A DNA stretch of 64,000 nt from Bordetella parapertussis (GTDB lineage: Bacteria > Pseudomonadota > Gammaproteobacteria > Burkholderiales > SG8-41), in the NCBI GenBank assembly GCA_945885345.1, contig CAMCYP010000002.1, positions 62,001 through 126,000 on the forward strand. The letters are read 5' to 3'. Under the pieces are notes generated by a model. It was not told the origin of the DNA and searched no databases. It was given only the letters and a program-made list of their open reading frames with translations. Below are positions 9,426 through 18,007 of this stretch, in pieces (within the stretch, counting starts at the first letter, position 1; every line of letters starts with the position of its first letter). Both the position numbers and the translations under genes were made by a program.

Positions 9426-9446
9426 CAGCGGGCAAAGTGCCCGCTG
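9426..9446. repeat. Perfect inverted repeat downstream of the split UGSC gene
   Basis: CAGCGGGCA and TGCCCGCTG form a 9-bp stem with loop AAG. It lies 14 bases past the stop of the minus-strand selenoprotein gene. No T-tract follows, so a terminator role is uncertain. Confidence 0.4.
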
Positions 9447-9459
9447 ACTCAACACCCGG

Positions 9460-9990
9460 TCAACCCTGGCGCCGCATCAGCATCGGCACGATCGCATCCA
9501 CCGCAATGCGTGCCTTTTCACGCAGCACCCTGTCGTCATTGTTGGCGATCGGATGGGCGATCACCGCGAAGGGATAGTCCTTCAGGCCGTTGACGCCGGC
9601 CACTGCCCTGGCGGTGGCGACAAAACGGTCGGTCATGATCGCGACCGCCGGAATGCCGAGTCGTTCGGCTTCGATGGCGTCGTGCAGACTGCACGACGAG
9701 CAACTCCCTCAGTCGCCGGTGGCGGCGAGAATCGCGTCCGCGCCGCGCATCTCCATCAGCATCTGTGGCGGCACCGGCCGCGAGGCATCAGGCTTGCGCC
9801 GGCGGATGCACTCGCGCACGTGGTATTCCTGTTTGAGGATTTCTTCGATGAAATCGAACAGGCGTTCGGTGCCGATCTTGGCGTTGTCGATCATGCCGAC
9901 CACCGCGCCGTCGAGAGCGGCGAGCGGTGGCGCGAGGCGCAGCGCTTCGCCCTGCGCCAACTGCGTGGGATCAAGAACTCTGAGCGTCAT
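9460..9990 (-). CDS. UGSC-family selenoprotein, stand-alone form (UGA at 9709-9711 read as Sec94)
   Basis: A gene of 176 residues if the in-frame UGA is read as selenocysteine. The start at 9990 has a perfect AAGGAGG site. Before the UGA the frame encodes LDGAVVGMIDNAKIGTERLF and GADAILAATGD. After it the same frame continues G-S-C-S-S-C, then LHDAIEAERLGIPAVAIMTD, to a TGA stop at 9460. The motif is thus D-U-G-S-C-S-S-C. Both halves align with the two larger UGSC proteins in this window, so the TGA is not a random stop. A 9-bp hairpin with a GUC loop starts ten bases after it. The gene lies 20 bases after the gene for its partner domain. A stop-at-UGA annotation would lose the C-terminal half. 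The redox reaction is unknown. Confidence 0.85.
9678..9698 (-). promoter_or_regulatory. bSECIS-like hairpin of the stand-alone UGSC gene
   Basis: Reading the minus strand, a perfect 9-bp stem (CGTCGTGCA with TGCACGACG) closes a three-base loop GUC. The loop G is the 20th base after the UGA. A stem close behind the codon with a G at the start of the apical loop is what bacterial SelB recognises. Confidence 0.8.
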
Positions 9991-10010
9991 GATTTCCTCC
10001 TTGTGTGCGG

Positions 10011-11054
10011 TCACACGCCGACAGGCATGGTGACCGCGAGTGATTTCTTGCCGTACCAGGGCGGCAGGATCGCACCGAAGCCGCCGGCCGGCCCGCCCGC
10101 CGCAACCACCAGCAGGTCGTCGGGCGAGCGCAGCGCGCAGTAGACCTTGTCCTCGTCCTTGCGCCCTGCCACCGCGGCCTTGCCGACCCCGCGCCATTCG
10201 CCGCGCTTCACCCGTGCCTTCTCGAACACATAGTCGCGGATGTTCTGCTTGCTCCAGCCAGCTGCGGCGAAGATCTCGCGGTGCTGTTTCGGAATCACGA
10301 AGGCATAGTTGCCCTCCCAGATCGAGTAGAGCAGCATGTTGCTGCGCATCGCCGCGACATAGGTGTCGAGAATCTCACGCGGATCGTGGGTCCATTCGTT
10401 CATGATCTGCTGCGGCGACTCCACCTGCAGCGCGGTTACCGCCGAAACGCCCGCCGGTACGCCGCGCTCGACCGACAGTGGCAGCCACGGCGAATCCTCC
10501 TCGTCTTCCGCAACACAGAAGGTGAACTTGCCCGGATGCCCCAGCGTCGAGCGGTCAAGCTGGCCAGGAATGCCGCCCAGAACGTTGAGCAGAATCAGGC
10601 GGATACTGCGGCCGATGGTGGCGTTGGCACGACTGGCATTGGCCAGCACGTTGTGCGTCGCGTTCATGCCGATCGCCTGTCGCACGGGACCGTTGACGAT
10701 AATGAAAGGGGCACTGCCGCCGGTACTGGCGGTACTGCCGTGCAATGCGTATTCGGGCTGGCACATCGCCTTGACCGTGGCCACCACCACCGGCAGGTAT
10801 TCCGGCAGACAACCCGCCATCACCGCGGCAATCGCCACCTTCTCTGCAGTGATACTGCGCCGGCGCACCGGCTCGACGCCGATGACCGCACCGACATCCA
10901 GGCCTGCTGCAGCAAGAAAACGCGCGACGGCCTCCTCGGTCGGCGGCACGATGGGCAGGCCGTCAGTCCAGCCACTGCGCTGGTAAAGCTCGTTAGCCTC
11001 TATCGCATCGGCGACTTCGTGGACCGCGCTCGCGAATTCCGGGATGCTGTTCAT
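10011..11054 (-). CDS. UGSC-partner protein (conserved domain with WTDGLPIVPPT motif)
   Basis: A 347-residue protein that I cannot name, homologous over its length to the C-terminal domains of the two fused UGSC selenoproteins. Shared segments include W-x-DGLPIVPPT (residues 29-39), AVMAGCLPEYLPVVVA (Cys82), a NGP motif, GRSIRLILLNVLGG and AAGWSKQNIRDYVFEKARV. The cysteine after MAG is present in all three copies and could exchange electrons with the Sec motif (inference). No signal peptide or membrane segment is seen. It lies directly upstream of the stand-alone UGSC gene, so the pair equals one fused protein elsewhere. Its role is probably the catalytic or substrate-binding half of a selenoenzyme. 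Confidence 0.8.
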   Translation of the reverse strand: MNSIPEFASAVHEVADAIEANELYQRSGWTDGLPIVPPTEEAVARFLAAAGLDVGAVIGVEPVRRRSITAEKVAIAAVMAGCLPEYLPVVVATVKAMCQPEYALHGSTASTGGSAPFIIVNGPVRQAIGMNATHNVLANASRANATIGRSIRLILLNVLGGIPGQLDRSTLGHPGKFTFCVAEDEEDSPWLPLSVERGVPAGVSAVTALQVESPQQIMNEWTHDPREILDTYVAAMRSNMLLYSIWEGNYAFVIPKQHREIFAAAGWSKQNIRDYVFEKARVKRGEWRGVGKAAVAGRKDEDKVYCALRSPDDLLVVAAGGPAGGFGAILPPWYGKKSLAVTMPVGV

Positions 11055-11084
11055 GGCTGGATTTTAACCGCAGCGGAAAAAGGA

Positions 11085-11570
11085 TCAGCGCACCGCCACC
11101 ACTTCCGCCAGCAGTTCCAGCGCAGCAGCAGCGAATGCGTACATATTGGCAACACGATCCGCGCTGCCGGTTTCCAGCGTACGCGAAGCTTCCGCCAATC
11201 CGGCCACCGCAAAGCAGGCATGGCCCGCGGGATAACCATAACGGCTGCCGGTCGGCCCGGCCGCACCGGTTTCGGCCAGCGCCCAGTCGGAGCCCACTTT
11301 TTCCCGGGCACGGCGCGCAGCGAGCATGGCGTAGATTTCTGTCGCCGGTGTGATGCCTTTCATGTCGGCGTCGCCGATGCCGAGCAGCGCGCGGCGGATT
11401 TGATGGGTATAGACCACCAGCCCGCCGCGGCAGCAGGCGGAAGCGCCGGGCACGGCCAGCAGCGCCGCATTGATCAACCCACCCGCCGCGGACTCGGCCA
11501 CGGTGATGGTTTGTTTGCGCGCGATCAGCAGCTTGGTGACGCGCTCGGCATAGGGCAATAACTTATCCAC
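11085..11570 (-). CDS. CinA C-terminal-domain protein (PncC/NMN amidohydrolase-like)
   Basis: A 161-residue protein matching the CinA C-terminal domain in length and in the motifs TVAESAAGGLI and LAETGAAGPTGSRYGYPAG. The family deamidates nicotinamide mononucleotide. Here the usual lysine segment (SNxAKxxLLG) reads THQIRRALLG, with Arg where Lys is usual, so activity may differ. That statement is from memory of the family and needs an alignment. The start is GTG at 11570 and overlaps the stop of the fused UGSC gene by eight bases, which implies translational coupling. Its placement between UGSC2 and the split UGSC pair suggests a role in the same process. Confidence 0.8.
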   Translation of the reverse strand: MDKLLPYAERVTKLLIARKQTITVAESAAGGLINAALLAVPGASACCRGGLVVYTHQIRRALLGIGDADMKGITPATEIYAMLAARRAREKVGSDWALAETGAAGPTGSRYGYPAGHACFAVAGLAEASRTLETGSADRVANMYAFAAAALELLAEVVAVR

Positions 11571-13284
11571 GGAGAGCCTTCCAGTTTTTCGGCAAATGGA
11601 TTTCCTTGGCTACCGGGAAACCCAGCACGCCGTTGTGCGCAAACACATAAATGCTGTTGCGGCCGAGATCGCCGGTCACCACCACCTGAAAATCCTCCGC
11701 CCGCCACACGATCGGCACCAGGCGCTGCGGATCGTCGGACTCATGGAACATTTTGGGTATGCGCCCGGCCTTGTGCTCTTCACTCAGGTTCCACGTCGGT
11801 TTTTGTGTCCAGTCACGCAGGATGCGCTCGAATTCCTGCGCCGGCAGGCGCGCTTGACGAAATAATTCTTCCCTGAATTTCTGTTTCGACCAGCCGCCGG
11901 CCGCGATGGTCTCGGCGATGATCGGCGACAGCAGCAGCAGCGGCCGCAAGGTGTCGTACCCCTGGCCCACGCTGAACATGATCTGCCAGGAATACTGCCG
12001 CACCACGGCATCGGCGATGTAGGGCATTAACTCCTCCGGTGTCGCGCCCGACACCGAGGAAATGTGGTTGCCGCCGGTGTAACGCCCGACCGACAGCGCA
12101 TTGGTTCCGGCGGCGAATCCGTAGTCTGCGCAATTCGGCGGCCAGCCGATTTTGGCGGCGACGTCTTCGTTCTCCGCCACTACCACGCGCCAGGTGTTGC
12201 CGAAGGTGGCCTTGTCGTTTTTGTGCGGCAGGAAACCGGCGACGTTGCGAAGGTATAGTCTCCAGAACCGGCCGACACTGGTGTTGGCCTGGAAGCCGTC
12301 ACGCATTACGCCCTGGGTGTAATTGAAGCCGAGTTCCTTGATGATCGGGCCGTTCAACACAATCAGGTTGTCGCCACCCGGCGTGTTGCCGCTGTGCTCG
12401 ACGCCGTAATCGTGGTCGGCCATCGCTTCCACGGCAGCCACCAGCACCGGCATGTATTCCGGCCGGCAGCCGGCCATTACGCCATTGACCGCGACACCCC
12501 ACACCGTTGCCGCGCGATTGTCAGGCAGCATCACGCCCAGCACTTCGTCGGCCTCGCGCTCGGTGTATTTGAGGAAAGCTTCAACCTTCTCCACCGTCGG
12601 CGGTACGATGGGCAAACCGTCGGAGAGTTCGTGCTGGATGAAATATTCGTTGATCTCTTCAAAGCTGCCGCTGCAGATGATGTCACGCGCGCCCGGCTCG
12701 CCACCGACGGTCACCATGGCCGGAGTTTTGAACAGCGCATTCAGCACGCCATCCAGCGTCAGCTCACGTACGTTCTGCTGCAGCACATCCTTGCTCTGCA
12801 GTCCGGGATGGCCGCGCACGGGCGCCACCGCAATGTTCGGAAACCCCAGCCCCTGCGACGCCGCCTTGGCGAGCGTCATGAAACTTTCGCACACCAGCGT
12901 CGCCGACGGGATGCCGACCGCTTCTGCCGCCACACTGGCCCGCAACACGGCGGGCGTGCAGCTGCCTCAACAACCCATCCCGGAGACGACGGCGTCGGCG
13001 CCGAGTTCGCGCAGCTTCTGCGGCAGATTGGCCACCACATTGCGTTCGTCACTGCCGTGGGTATTGCCGAACTGCTCCCAGTGCAGGAATTTCACACCGG
13101 GATATTTCGCGCGCAGGCTTTGTTCGAGTTGTTCGAACACTTCATTGCCGCGGAACACGTAATCCCAGACCCAGGCCACGGTTTTGCCGTCCAGCGTGTC
13201 CAGCCGTTTGGCCAGCGGTTTGACTTTGGCCTGACGCGGGCCACGCGGCCACAGCGCGGCGTATCGGGGTTCCTGATTTGTCAT
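11563..13284 (-). CDS. UGSC-family selenoprotein fused to partner domain (UGA at 12967-12969 read as Sec106)
   Basis: A single 573-residue protein if UGA codon 106 is selenocysteine. The N-terminal part has LDGKTVAWVWDYVFRGNEVF and ends GADAVVSGMGC. The UGA follows, then G-S-C-T-P-A and VAAEAVGIPSATLV continue in frame, giving C-U-G-S-C. From about residue 215 it carries the partner domain (DGLPIVPPT at about 222, MAGC with Cys273, AGGWSKQKFREELF). The start at 13284 has an AGGA site. A six-base-loop hairpin follows the UGA. Gene callers would split it into a 105-residue orphan and a 461-residue protein starting at an internal GTG. It overlaps the CinA gene by eight bases. Function is unknown. 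Confidence 0.85.
12938..12955 (-). promoter_or_regulatory. bSECIS-like hairpin of fused UGSC gene 2
   Basis: The minus strand has a perfect 6-bp GC stem (GCCCGC with GCGGGC) and a six-base loop CGUGUU. The loop starts 18 bases after the UGA and its second base is G, within the usual spacing and loop rule of bacterial SECIS elements. Confidence 0.72.
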
Positions 13285-13333
13285 GCGTGTTCCTGATCTC
13301 TTTTACGGAATGATCCCGGATGATATCCGACGC

Positions 13334-14224
13334 TCAGGGTTTTTCGTCCAGCCTGAACACCGTCACCTTGTGCGCACCACCCGCGGCGCGTTCCTTCGCG
13401 CTCGAACGGATGATGCCGTAGATCACACCCGGCTGCGAACGATCCCAGGCAATGCCCTGGCCGCGGATGTTCATCGGGATCGCCTCGACCAGTTCCAGCA
13501 CCGAACCCGCTTTCGGCAGCCGCATCCGGTAGAGCTCGGCCGGATCATGTCCCGTCAGGTACAGAAACCCGTCCGGCCCCCACGATCCGCCGGAATTGCT
13601 CATGTCCTCGAAGCGATCGAGTATGGATCTGGGCAGGGTCCACGACTGCAGCGGCCGGTAATCGCGCGTGAACTTCACCATCACCGTGTTCGCCTTGTGG
13701 CCGTACGGCGTCTTGCCGGGACCGAACAGCCGGTCGTAATTGGCGAAGGTCATCCACCAGTGGCCATCATGCCAATCGATCCAGGTCAGCGAGCCCCACT
13801 GGATGCCAAAACTGTGCGTGCCGATGTGGGTCATGGTCTCCGCATCAAAAATCTCCACCGAGCTGGTCATCGGCCATTCCGGGTAATTCGAATGCGCGGC
13901 ATAAATCCTGCCGTCCATCACCATCGCGCTGTCGAGATGTTTGATCGGGCCGTCTTTTTCACCCTGCCATTTCTTCACCAGCTGGCCCGAGAGCTTGTCG
14001 TATTTGCCGATGACCCGGTTGTTCACGGCGTAGAAATAATCGCGGTCGACGCCCACACCCTGGTTCGCGTCGGGCACGACAAATTCCGCCAGCTGCTCCA
14101 GCACCGGCCGCGCACCCGCAGCGCTGGCCACGCCCAGCCCGATGACCGCCGACAGGGTGAACATCAGTGAGCCGGCCATGCCGCGCCAGCGCCGTGCTGC
14201 AGTCCGTGTTTTCCTGTCTTTCAT
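13334..14224 (-). CDS. Secreted propeller-like protein of unknown function
   Basis: The start at 14224 (MKDRKTRTAARR) has an AGGGAGA site. Residues about 1-40 look like a signal peptide with a basic n-region and a hydrophobic core (GSLMFTLSAVIGLGVASAAG). The mature part has repeated short beta-rich blocks (FYAVNNRVIGKYDKLSG, SSVEIFDAETMTHIGTHSFG, WGPDGFLYLTGHDPAELYRM), each with an aspartate- and glycine-rich turn, which suggests a beta-propeller. 296 residues. No catalytic motif is recognised. It sits 49 bases upstream of fused UGSC gene 2 in the same direction, so a shared transcript is likely. It may act in the periplasm on the substrate of that pathway (inference). Confidence 0.65.
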   Translation of the reverse strand: MKDRKTRTAARRWRGMAGSLMFTLSAVIGLGVASAAGARPVLEQLAEFVVPDANQGVGVDRDYFYAVNNRVIGKYDKLSGQLVKKWQGEKDGPIKHLDSAMVMDGRIYAAHSNYPEWPMTSSVEIFDAETMTHIGTHSFGIQWGSLTWIDWHDGHWWMTFANYDRLFGPGKTPYGHKANTVMVKFTRDYRPLQSWTLPRSILDRFEDMSNSGGSWGPDGFLYLTGHDPAELYRMRLPKAGSVLELVEAIPMNIRGQGIAWDRSQPGVIYGIIRSSAKERAAGGAHKVTVFRLDEKP

Positions 14225-14245
14225 GTGATCTCCCTTTACGCACAC

Positions 14246-14277
14246 AAAAAAGCATCAGCCCCCGAGGAGGCTGATGC
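14246..14277 (-). terminator. Rho-independent terminator after the Bug gene
   Basis: On the minus strand GCATCAGCC pairs with GGCTGATGC (9 bp, 8-base loop), followed by six T residues. It separates the Bug receptor at 14321 from the propeller-like gene and UGSC genes, so the large cluster is at least two transcripts. Confidence 0.9.
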
Positions 14278-14320
14278 AAACCATAACGCGTGTTGATGAC
14301 ATCTGTGCTGGACTGCCTCG

Positions 14321-15304
14321 TCAGTTCGGTTTCATCCCGATGGTTTGCACCACCTTCGCCCAGGTGTTGATTTCAGTGGCGTACAGTTTTTCAAACTCCG
14401 CCTGCGAATTGCCGACGGCATCCAGACCCTGCCCGCGCAGCAGCTTTTCGGTCGCCGGATCGTTGACGATGTGGGTGACAGCCTCCTGAATCTTCACCGC
14501 GATGGCCTTGTCGGTTTTGCCGGGCAGGAACAGCGCGTACCAGTTCTCAACCCCGAAACCGGGCACGCCCGATTCCGCGATCGTCGGGTACTCGGGCAGC
14601 GCCGGCGTACGCTTGGGACCGACGACCGCCAGTGCGCGCAACCTGCCCGTGGTGAAAAACGGCCGGGTTGAAATCACGCTGGCCACGGTGAGCGCGATGC
14701 GCCCGGCGACCACGTCGGTGATGCTTGGCGCAGTGCCTTTGTACGGCACATGGGTCATCTTCAACCCCGTCATCTGCGAAAACAGCTCGATGGTCAGATG
14801 CTGCGCCGAACCCAGACCCGAGGACGAAAAGAACAACTGGTTCGGTCGCGCCTTGGCAAAAGCGATCAACTCCTTGACGCTTTTCACCGGGAGAGACGGA
14901 TGCACCACCAGCACGCCGGGTGACACCACGGCCAGCGTTACCGGCAGCAGATCCTTGCGCGGATCGTAGGAAAGTTTCATCAGGCTGGGCGTGATGCTGA
15001 TGCCGGCGGAAGTCATCAGCATGGTGTGGCCATCGGGCGGCGCCAGCGCCACGATCTCCGCAGCAATGGTTCCGCCAGCACCGGGCCGGTTATCGGCCAC
15101 CACCGACTGGCCCCAGGCTTCACTCAACTTCTGCGCAATAAAGCGGCCCGTGGTATCCACGCCGCCGCCCGGCGCCAGTGCGATAACCATGCGGATCGCT
15201 TTGCTGGGATAAGCGGGGGTTTGCGCAAGCGCAGTCCCCGCCGCAACACTGCCTGCAGCCATCATCAGTAATGCCCTGCACGCTCTTGCAGAAAATCTAT
15301 TCAT
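14321..15304 (-). CDS. Bug-family substrate-binding protein
   Basis: The start at 15304 (MNRFSARACRALLMMAAG) is preceded by GGAGGAG; an upstream ATG within that site is unlikely to be used. A signal peptide covers about residues 1-29 and ends ALAQTPAYPS. The family blocks SKAIRMVIALAPGGGVDTTG, VVADNRPGAGG and HVPYKGTAPS are intact over 327 residues. A strong terminator follows, so it ends the upstream transcript. The tandem neighbour at 15496 is another, clearly diverged Bug gene, so the pair probably binds different ligands. Confidence 0.92.
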   Translation of the reverse strand: MNRFSARACRALLMMAAGSVAAGTALAQTPAYPSKAIRMVIALAPGGGVDTTGRFIAQKLSEAWGQSVVADNRPGAGGTIAAEIVALAPPDGHTMLMTSAGISITPSLMKLSYDPRKDLLPVTLAVVSPGVLVVHPSLPVKSVKELIAFAKARPNQLFFSSSGLGSAQHLTIELFSQMTGLKMTHVPYKGTAPSITDVVAGRIALTVASVISTRPFFTTGRLRALAVVGPKRTPALPEYPTIAESGVPGFGVENWYALFLPGKTDKAIAVKIQEAVTHIVNDPATEKLLRGQGLDAVGNSQAEFEKLYATEINTWAKVVQTIGMKPN

Positions 15305-15419
15305 GATCTCCTCCGGCATATAGTTGTTTTAGTGAACTGCCGGAGAAGTATACAAGCGCCACAGACAACAGGGCCGGGACGACGATCATCGGCCCGGCCC
15401 GTGAATATTACAAAATATT

Positions 15420-15434
15420 CAATAAAAACATAAA
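15420..15434. repeat. AT-rich intergenic motif, copy at 15420
   Basis: On plus the bases read CAATAAAAACATAAA, the complement of the TTTTATTG core found in other gaps of this window (39741, 56259, 36268, 41658, 24042). It lies just after the stop of the Bug gene at 15496 (minus). A GC hairpin (15371-15400, 8-bp stem GGGCCGGG/CCCGGCCC) is nearby. Confidence 0.45.
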
Positions 15435-15495
15435 GTTACATGAAATTCCGCGGCCCGCCGTGGCAAAAGGGCGGTGCCGCCAAGGCCGCGGGATT

Positions 15496-16464
15496 CTAGT
15501 TGATGGGGATCCCTGCGCTCTTGATGATCTTGGCCCACATCGCCGTGTCCTCGCGCAAAGTCTTGGCCAGTCCCTCTGGTGTCGACGGATCCGCCTCAAG
15601 GCCCTGGTTGAGAAACTGGCTGCGCACGTCACTCATCCCGAGTGCTTTTACGGCGGCTTGATTCAATTTCGCAATGATCGGTTTTGGCGTTCCTGCCGGA
15701 GCAAAAAGCCCAAACCACGTTTCATACACATATCCCGGCACACCGGCTTCCTGCACCGTGGGCACATCGGGAAAAGCCCGGGGGCGTTTGGCGCTTGTGA
15801 CAGCGAGCATTTTCAACCGGCCGGCTCTCACGTGCGTCGCCGCAGATGCCATGACCGGGATGGAAAATTGCACTTCACCCGAAATGGTTGCTGCGACCGA
15901 CGGGCCGCCACCTTTGTACGGTACTTGCGTGAATTTCACACCGGCCACGTGTTCCAGCAGCGCGACCGCCAGATGCCCCGCGCTGCCGATGCCCGCCGAG
16001 CCATAGTTCAGCTTGCCCGGCTCTTTTTTCGCCATCGCGATCAAGTCCTTCATGTTTGTGACGGGCAGCTTGTTGTTGACGACCACAGCAGATGGGGAAA
16101 TTCCCAGTTTCGCTATGGGAGCGAGATCCGTCAAAGCGTTGTACGGCAGTTTTGAATACAGCGTCTGGTTGATTGCAAGTGCGATATGGGCCACAAGCAA
16201 TGTATAACCATCCGCGGTAGCCCGCGCCGCGATGTTCACACCCAGCGTACTCCCGGCGCCGCCGCGGTTATCGACAATCACGGTCTGGCCGAGATCTTCG
16301 CCCAGCTTGTTGGCCATGATGCGCGCCACCAGATCACTCGTTCCTCCGGGCGAGAACGGCACTATGAGGCGGATCGGACGCTCGGGGTAGCCCTGCGCAT
16401 GGCCGGCACTTGCGAAACCGGCGAAAAGCAGAAGCAACAGAATCACACCAGGTTTTCGAATCAT
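15496..16464 (-). CDS. Bug-family substrate-binding protein
   Basis: A 322-residue receptor with a signal peptide in about residues 1-23 (LLLLLFAGFASAGHAQ) and mature start YPERPIRLIVPFSPGGTSD. The ligand loops VIVDNRGGAGST and FTQVPYKGGGPS are present. Cytosolic retention is unlikely; it should act in the periplasm. The gene follows an MmgE/PrpD gene by 58 bases in the same direction. No transporter membrane subunits are nearby. Confidence 0.93.
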   Translation of the reverse strand: MIRKPGVILLLLLFAGFASAGHAQGYPERPIRLIVPFSPGGTSDLVARIMANKLGEDLGQTVIVDNRGGAGSTLGVNIAARATADGYTLLVAHIALAINQTLYSKLPYNALTDLAPIAKLGISPSAVVVNNKLPVTNMKDLIAMAKKEPGKLNYGSAGIGSAGHLAVALLEHVAGVKFTQVPYKGGGPSVAATISGEVQFSIPVMASAATHVRAGRLKMLAVTSAKRPRAFPDVPTVQEAGVPGYVYETWFGLFAPAGTPKPIIAKLNQAAVKALGMSDVRSQFLNQGLEADPSTPEGLAKTLREDTAMWAKIIKSAGIPIN

Positions 16465-16522
16465 TTGTTTCCTCCTTTGATTTTATATGGGCACAACAGG
16501 ACTCAAGGACAGCAAAACAGCA

Positions 16523-17929
16523 TCAGTGCCGGCGCGCCGGTTTCTTCTTTTTGGATTTTCCGGACGATAGAACCGTCAGGCGCAGCAATTCGCCGACATT
16601 GTTGCAACGCTCGATATGCATCACCAGATCCGCAATCCGTCTGGCCCGGGCCGCACCCACCACGGGAACCGCCAGCGTCTCGAACTTCGCGCCCAGTTCC
16701 CCGTCCGACATCGGGTTCTGTATCGAGCCTTTGGGATAGTCGACCTGCGACACGAATTTTTCACCGGACTGCATCGTGATCGTCGTATGGCAGGATACCC
16801 CGCGCGGCAGTTTGGCGTCGGTATCGATGCGCGTGCGGTCCATCAGGCGACGCACCATCGCGTTGCCGAGCTTGCGATCGGTGTATTGCGCCAGCAGCGC
16901 ATTGCCTTCCAGCAGCGCGATCGCCACCGAATACGGCAGGCTGACCTGGGCTTCGTGATAGGTGCGCGGCGCGATGTTGCGGTGGTAATGCGACCAGTCG
17001 GGATGGCGCCGGACGACGATACTGCGGATGCGGGAAAGCTCCGGCGCATGCCTGCTGCGGATCTCCAGCGCACAGTCAATCGCGTTGTGGATCGGGCGCG
17101 CGCAGGAATAGGGTTTGAATTCGATTTGCAGTTCGAAGGGCTTGCCGAGGCCGCGCACGAGCTCAGCGCCTTTTTTGCCGCCGGCGAAGGCGCGCAGGAA
17201 GCCACGTTCACCCTCGAAAATCGTGTCCGCGCCGGTAAAGCCGAGTTTGGCCATCATTGCTGCAGTCACGCCGTTGCGCGCAGCCGGCCCGGGATTGAAG
17301 CGCTTCTGCATCGACGGCCCGTACATTTCCATCAGTCCCGAAGCCTGCGCACCGGCAAGGCCGAAGGCGGAGGTCAGCTGATCCGGCGTGAGCCGCAGCA
17401 GTTTCGCGGCCGCCGTCGTCGCGCCGAAGACCCCGCAGGTCGGCGTGGTGTGGAAGGCGCGGTTACGCAGGTCGTTGTTGGCGGCCATGCTGACGCGTTC
17501 CATCACTTCGCAGCCGGCGGCAAGCGCTGCGAGCAGATCCTTGCCGTTCGCGCCGTTCGCTTCCGCCACCGCCAGCGCCGATGAGAACACCGGCGGGCTG
17601 AAGTGAAACAGTGCCAGCACATCGATGTCGTCCAGTTCGATGCTGTGGCAGGAAATCGCATTGGCAAAACTGGCGGCCGTCATCGGCACGCGCCCGCCGC
17701 CGCCGATCAGCGTCGCCTCCGGCGCCTTGCCCTGCAGTGCCGCAAACTCGCGGGCGATCACGCCGCTCTCGGTCTGGCTGCCCGCGATCGCGACGCCCAG
17801 ATAATCGAGCAGCAGCCGCTTCATCGCGTGGCGGCTCGCCTCGGGCACCTGCCTGTACGACAGCCGGGAATGATGTGCAGCGAGTTGCGCAGCCAGCGTA
17901 CGGCCGGCATTGGTTTTTTTCTTTTGCAT
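16523..17929 (-). CDS. MmgE/PrpD-family protein
   Basis: A 468-residue member of the PrpD (2-methylcitrate dehydratase) / MmgE superfamily, which dehydrates or isomerises polycarboxylic acids in the cytoplasm. Signatures are LLLDYLGVAIAG near residue 40, SIELDDIDVLALFHFSPPV, the TPTCGVFGATTAAAKLL block and the FKPYSCARPIHNAIDCAL segment. Its basic C-terminal tail (SGKSKKKKPARRH) is unusual. It forms a tandem with a second family member at 18008 that is only moderately similar. Neighbouring Bug receptors suggest a carboxylate substrate. Confidence 0.9.
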   Translation of the reverse strand: MQKKKTNAGRTLAAQLAAHHSRLSYRQVPEASRHAMKRLLLDYLGVAIAGSQTESGVIAREFAALQGKAPEATLIGGGGRVPMTAASFANAISCHSIELDDIDVLALFHFSPPVFSSALAVAEANGANGKDLLAALAAGCEVMERVSMAANNDLRNRAFHTTPTCGVFGATTAAAKLLRLTPDQLTSAFGLAGAQASGLMEMYGPSMQKRFNPGPAARNGVTAAMMAKLGFTGADTIFEGERGFLRAFAGGKKGAELVRGLGKPFELQIEFKPYSCARPIHNAIDCALEIRSRHAPELSRIRSIVVRRHPDWSHYHRNIAPRTYHEAQVSLPYSVAIALLEGNALLAQYTDRKLGNAMVRRLMDRTRIDTDAKLPRGVSCHTTITMQSGEKFVSQVDYPKGSIQNPMSDGELGAKFETLAVPVVGAARARRIADLVMHIERCNNVGELLRLTVLSSGKSKKKKPARRH

Positions 17930-18007
17930 GGTGCTTCCTTCAGCTTCGGTTGATTATGGTCATATCGTTTGGCAGCAGCCCGCGCACGAGCGCTTCTTCA
18001 ATCTTCA

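Noticed and set aside
9349-9593. Short plus-strand frame (MYWWQVVALCAALARD) with a GGGAGC site
   Set aside because: After 30 codons it becomes Arg/Pro-rich and overlaps the UGSC gene on the other strand; a real peptide cannot be supported.
10281-11561. Long plus-strand frame opposite the UGSC partner and CinA genes
   Set aside because: His/Arg-rich shadow frame; the minus strand has clear family motifs and ribosome sites.
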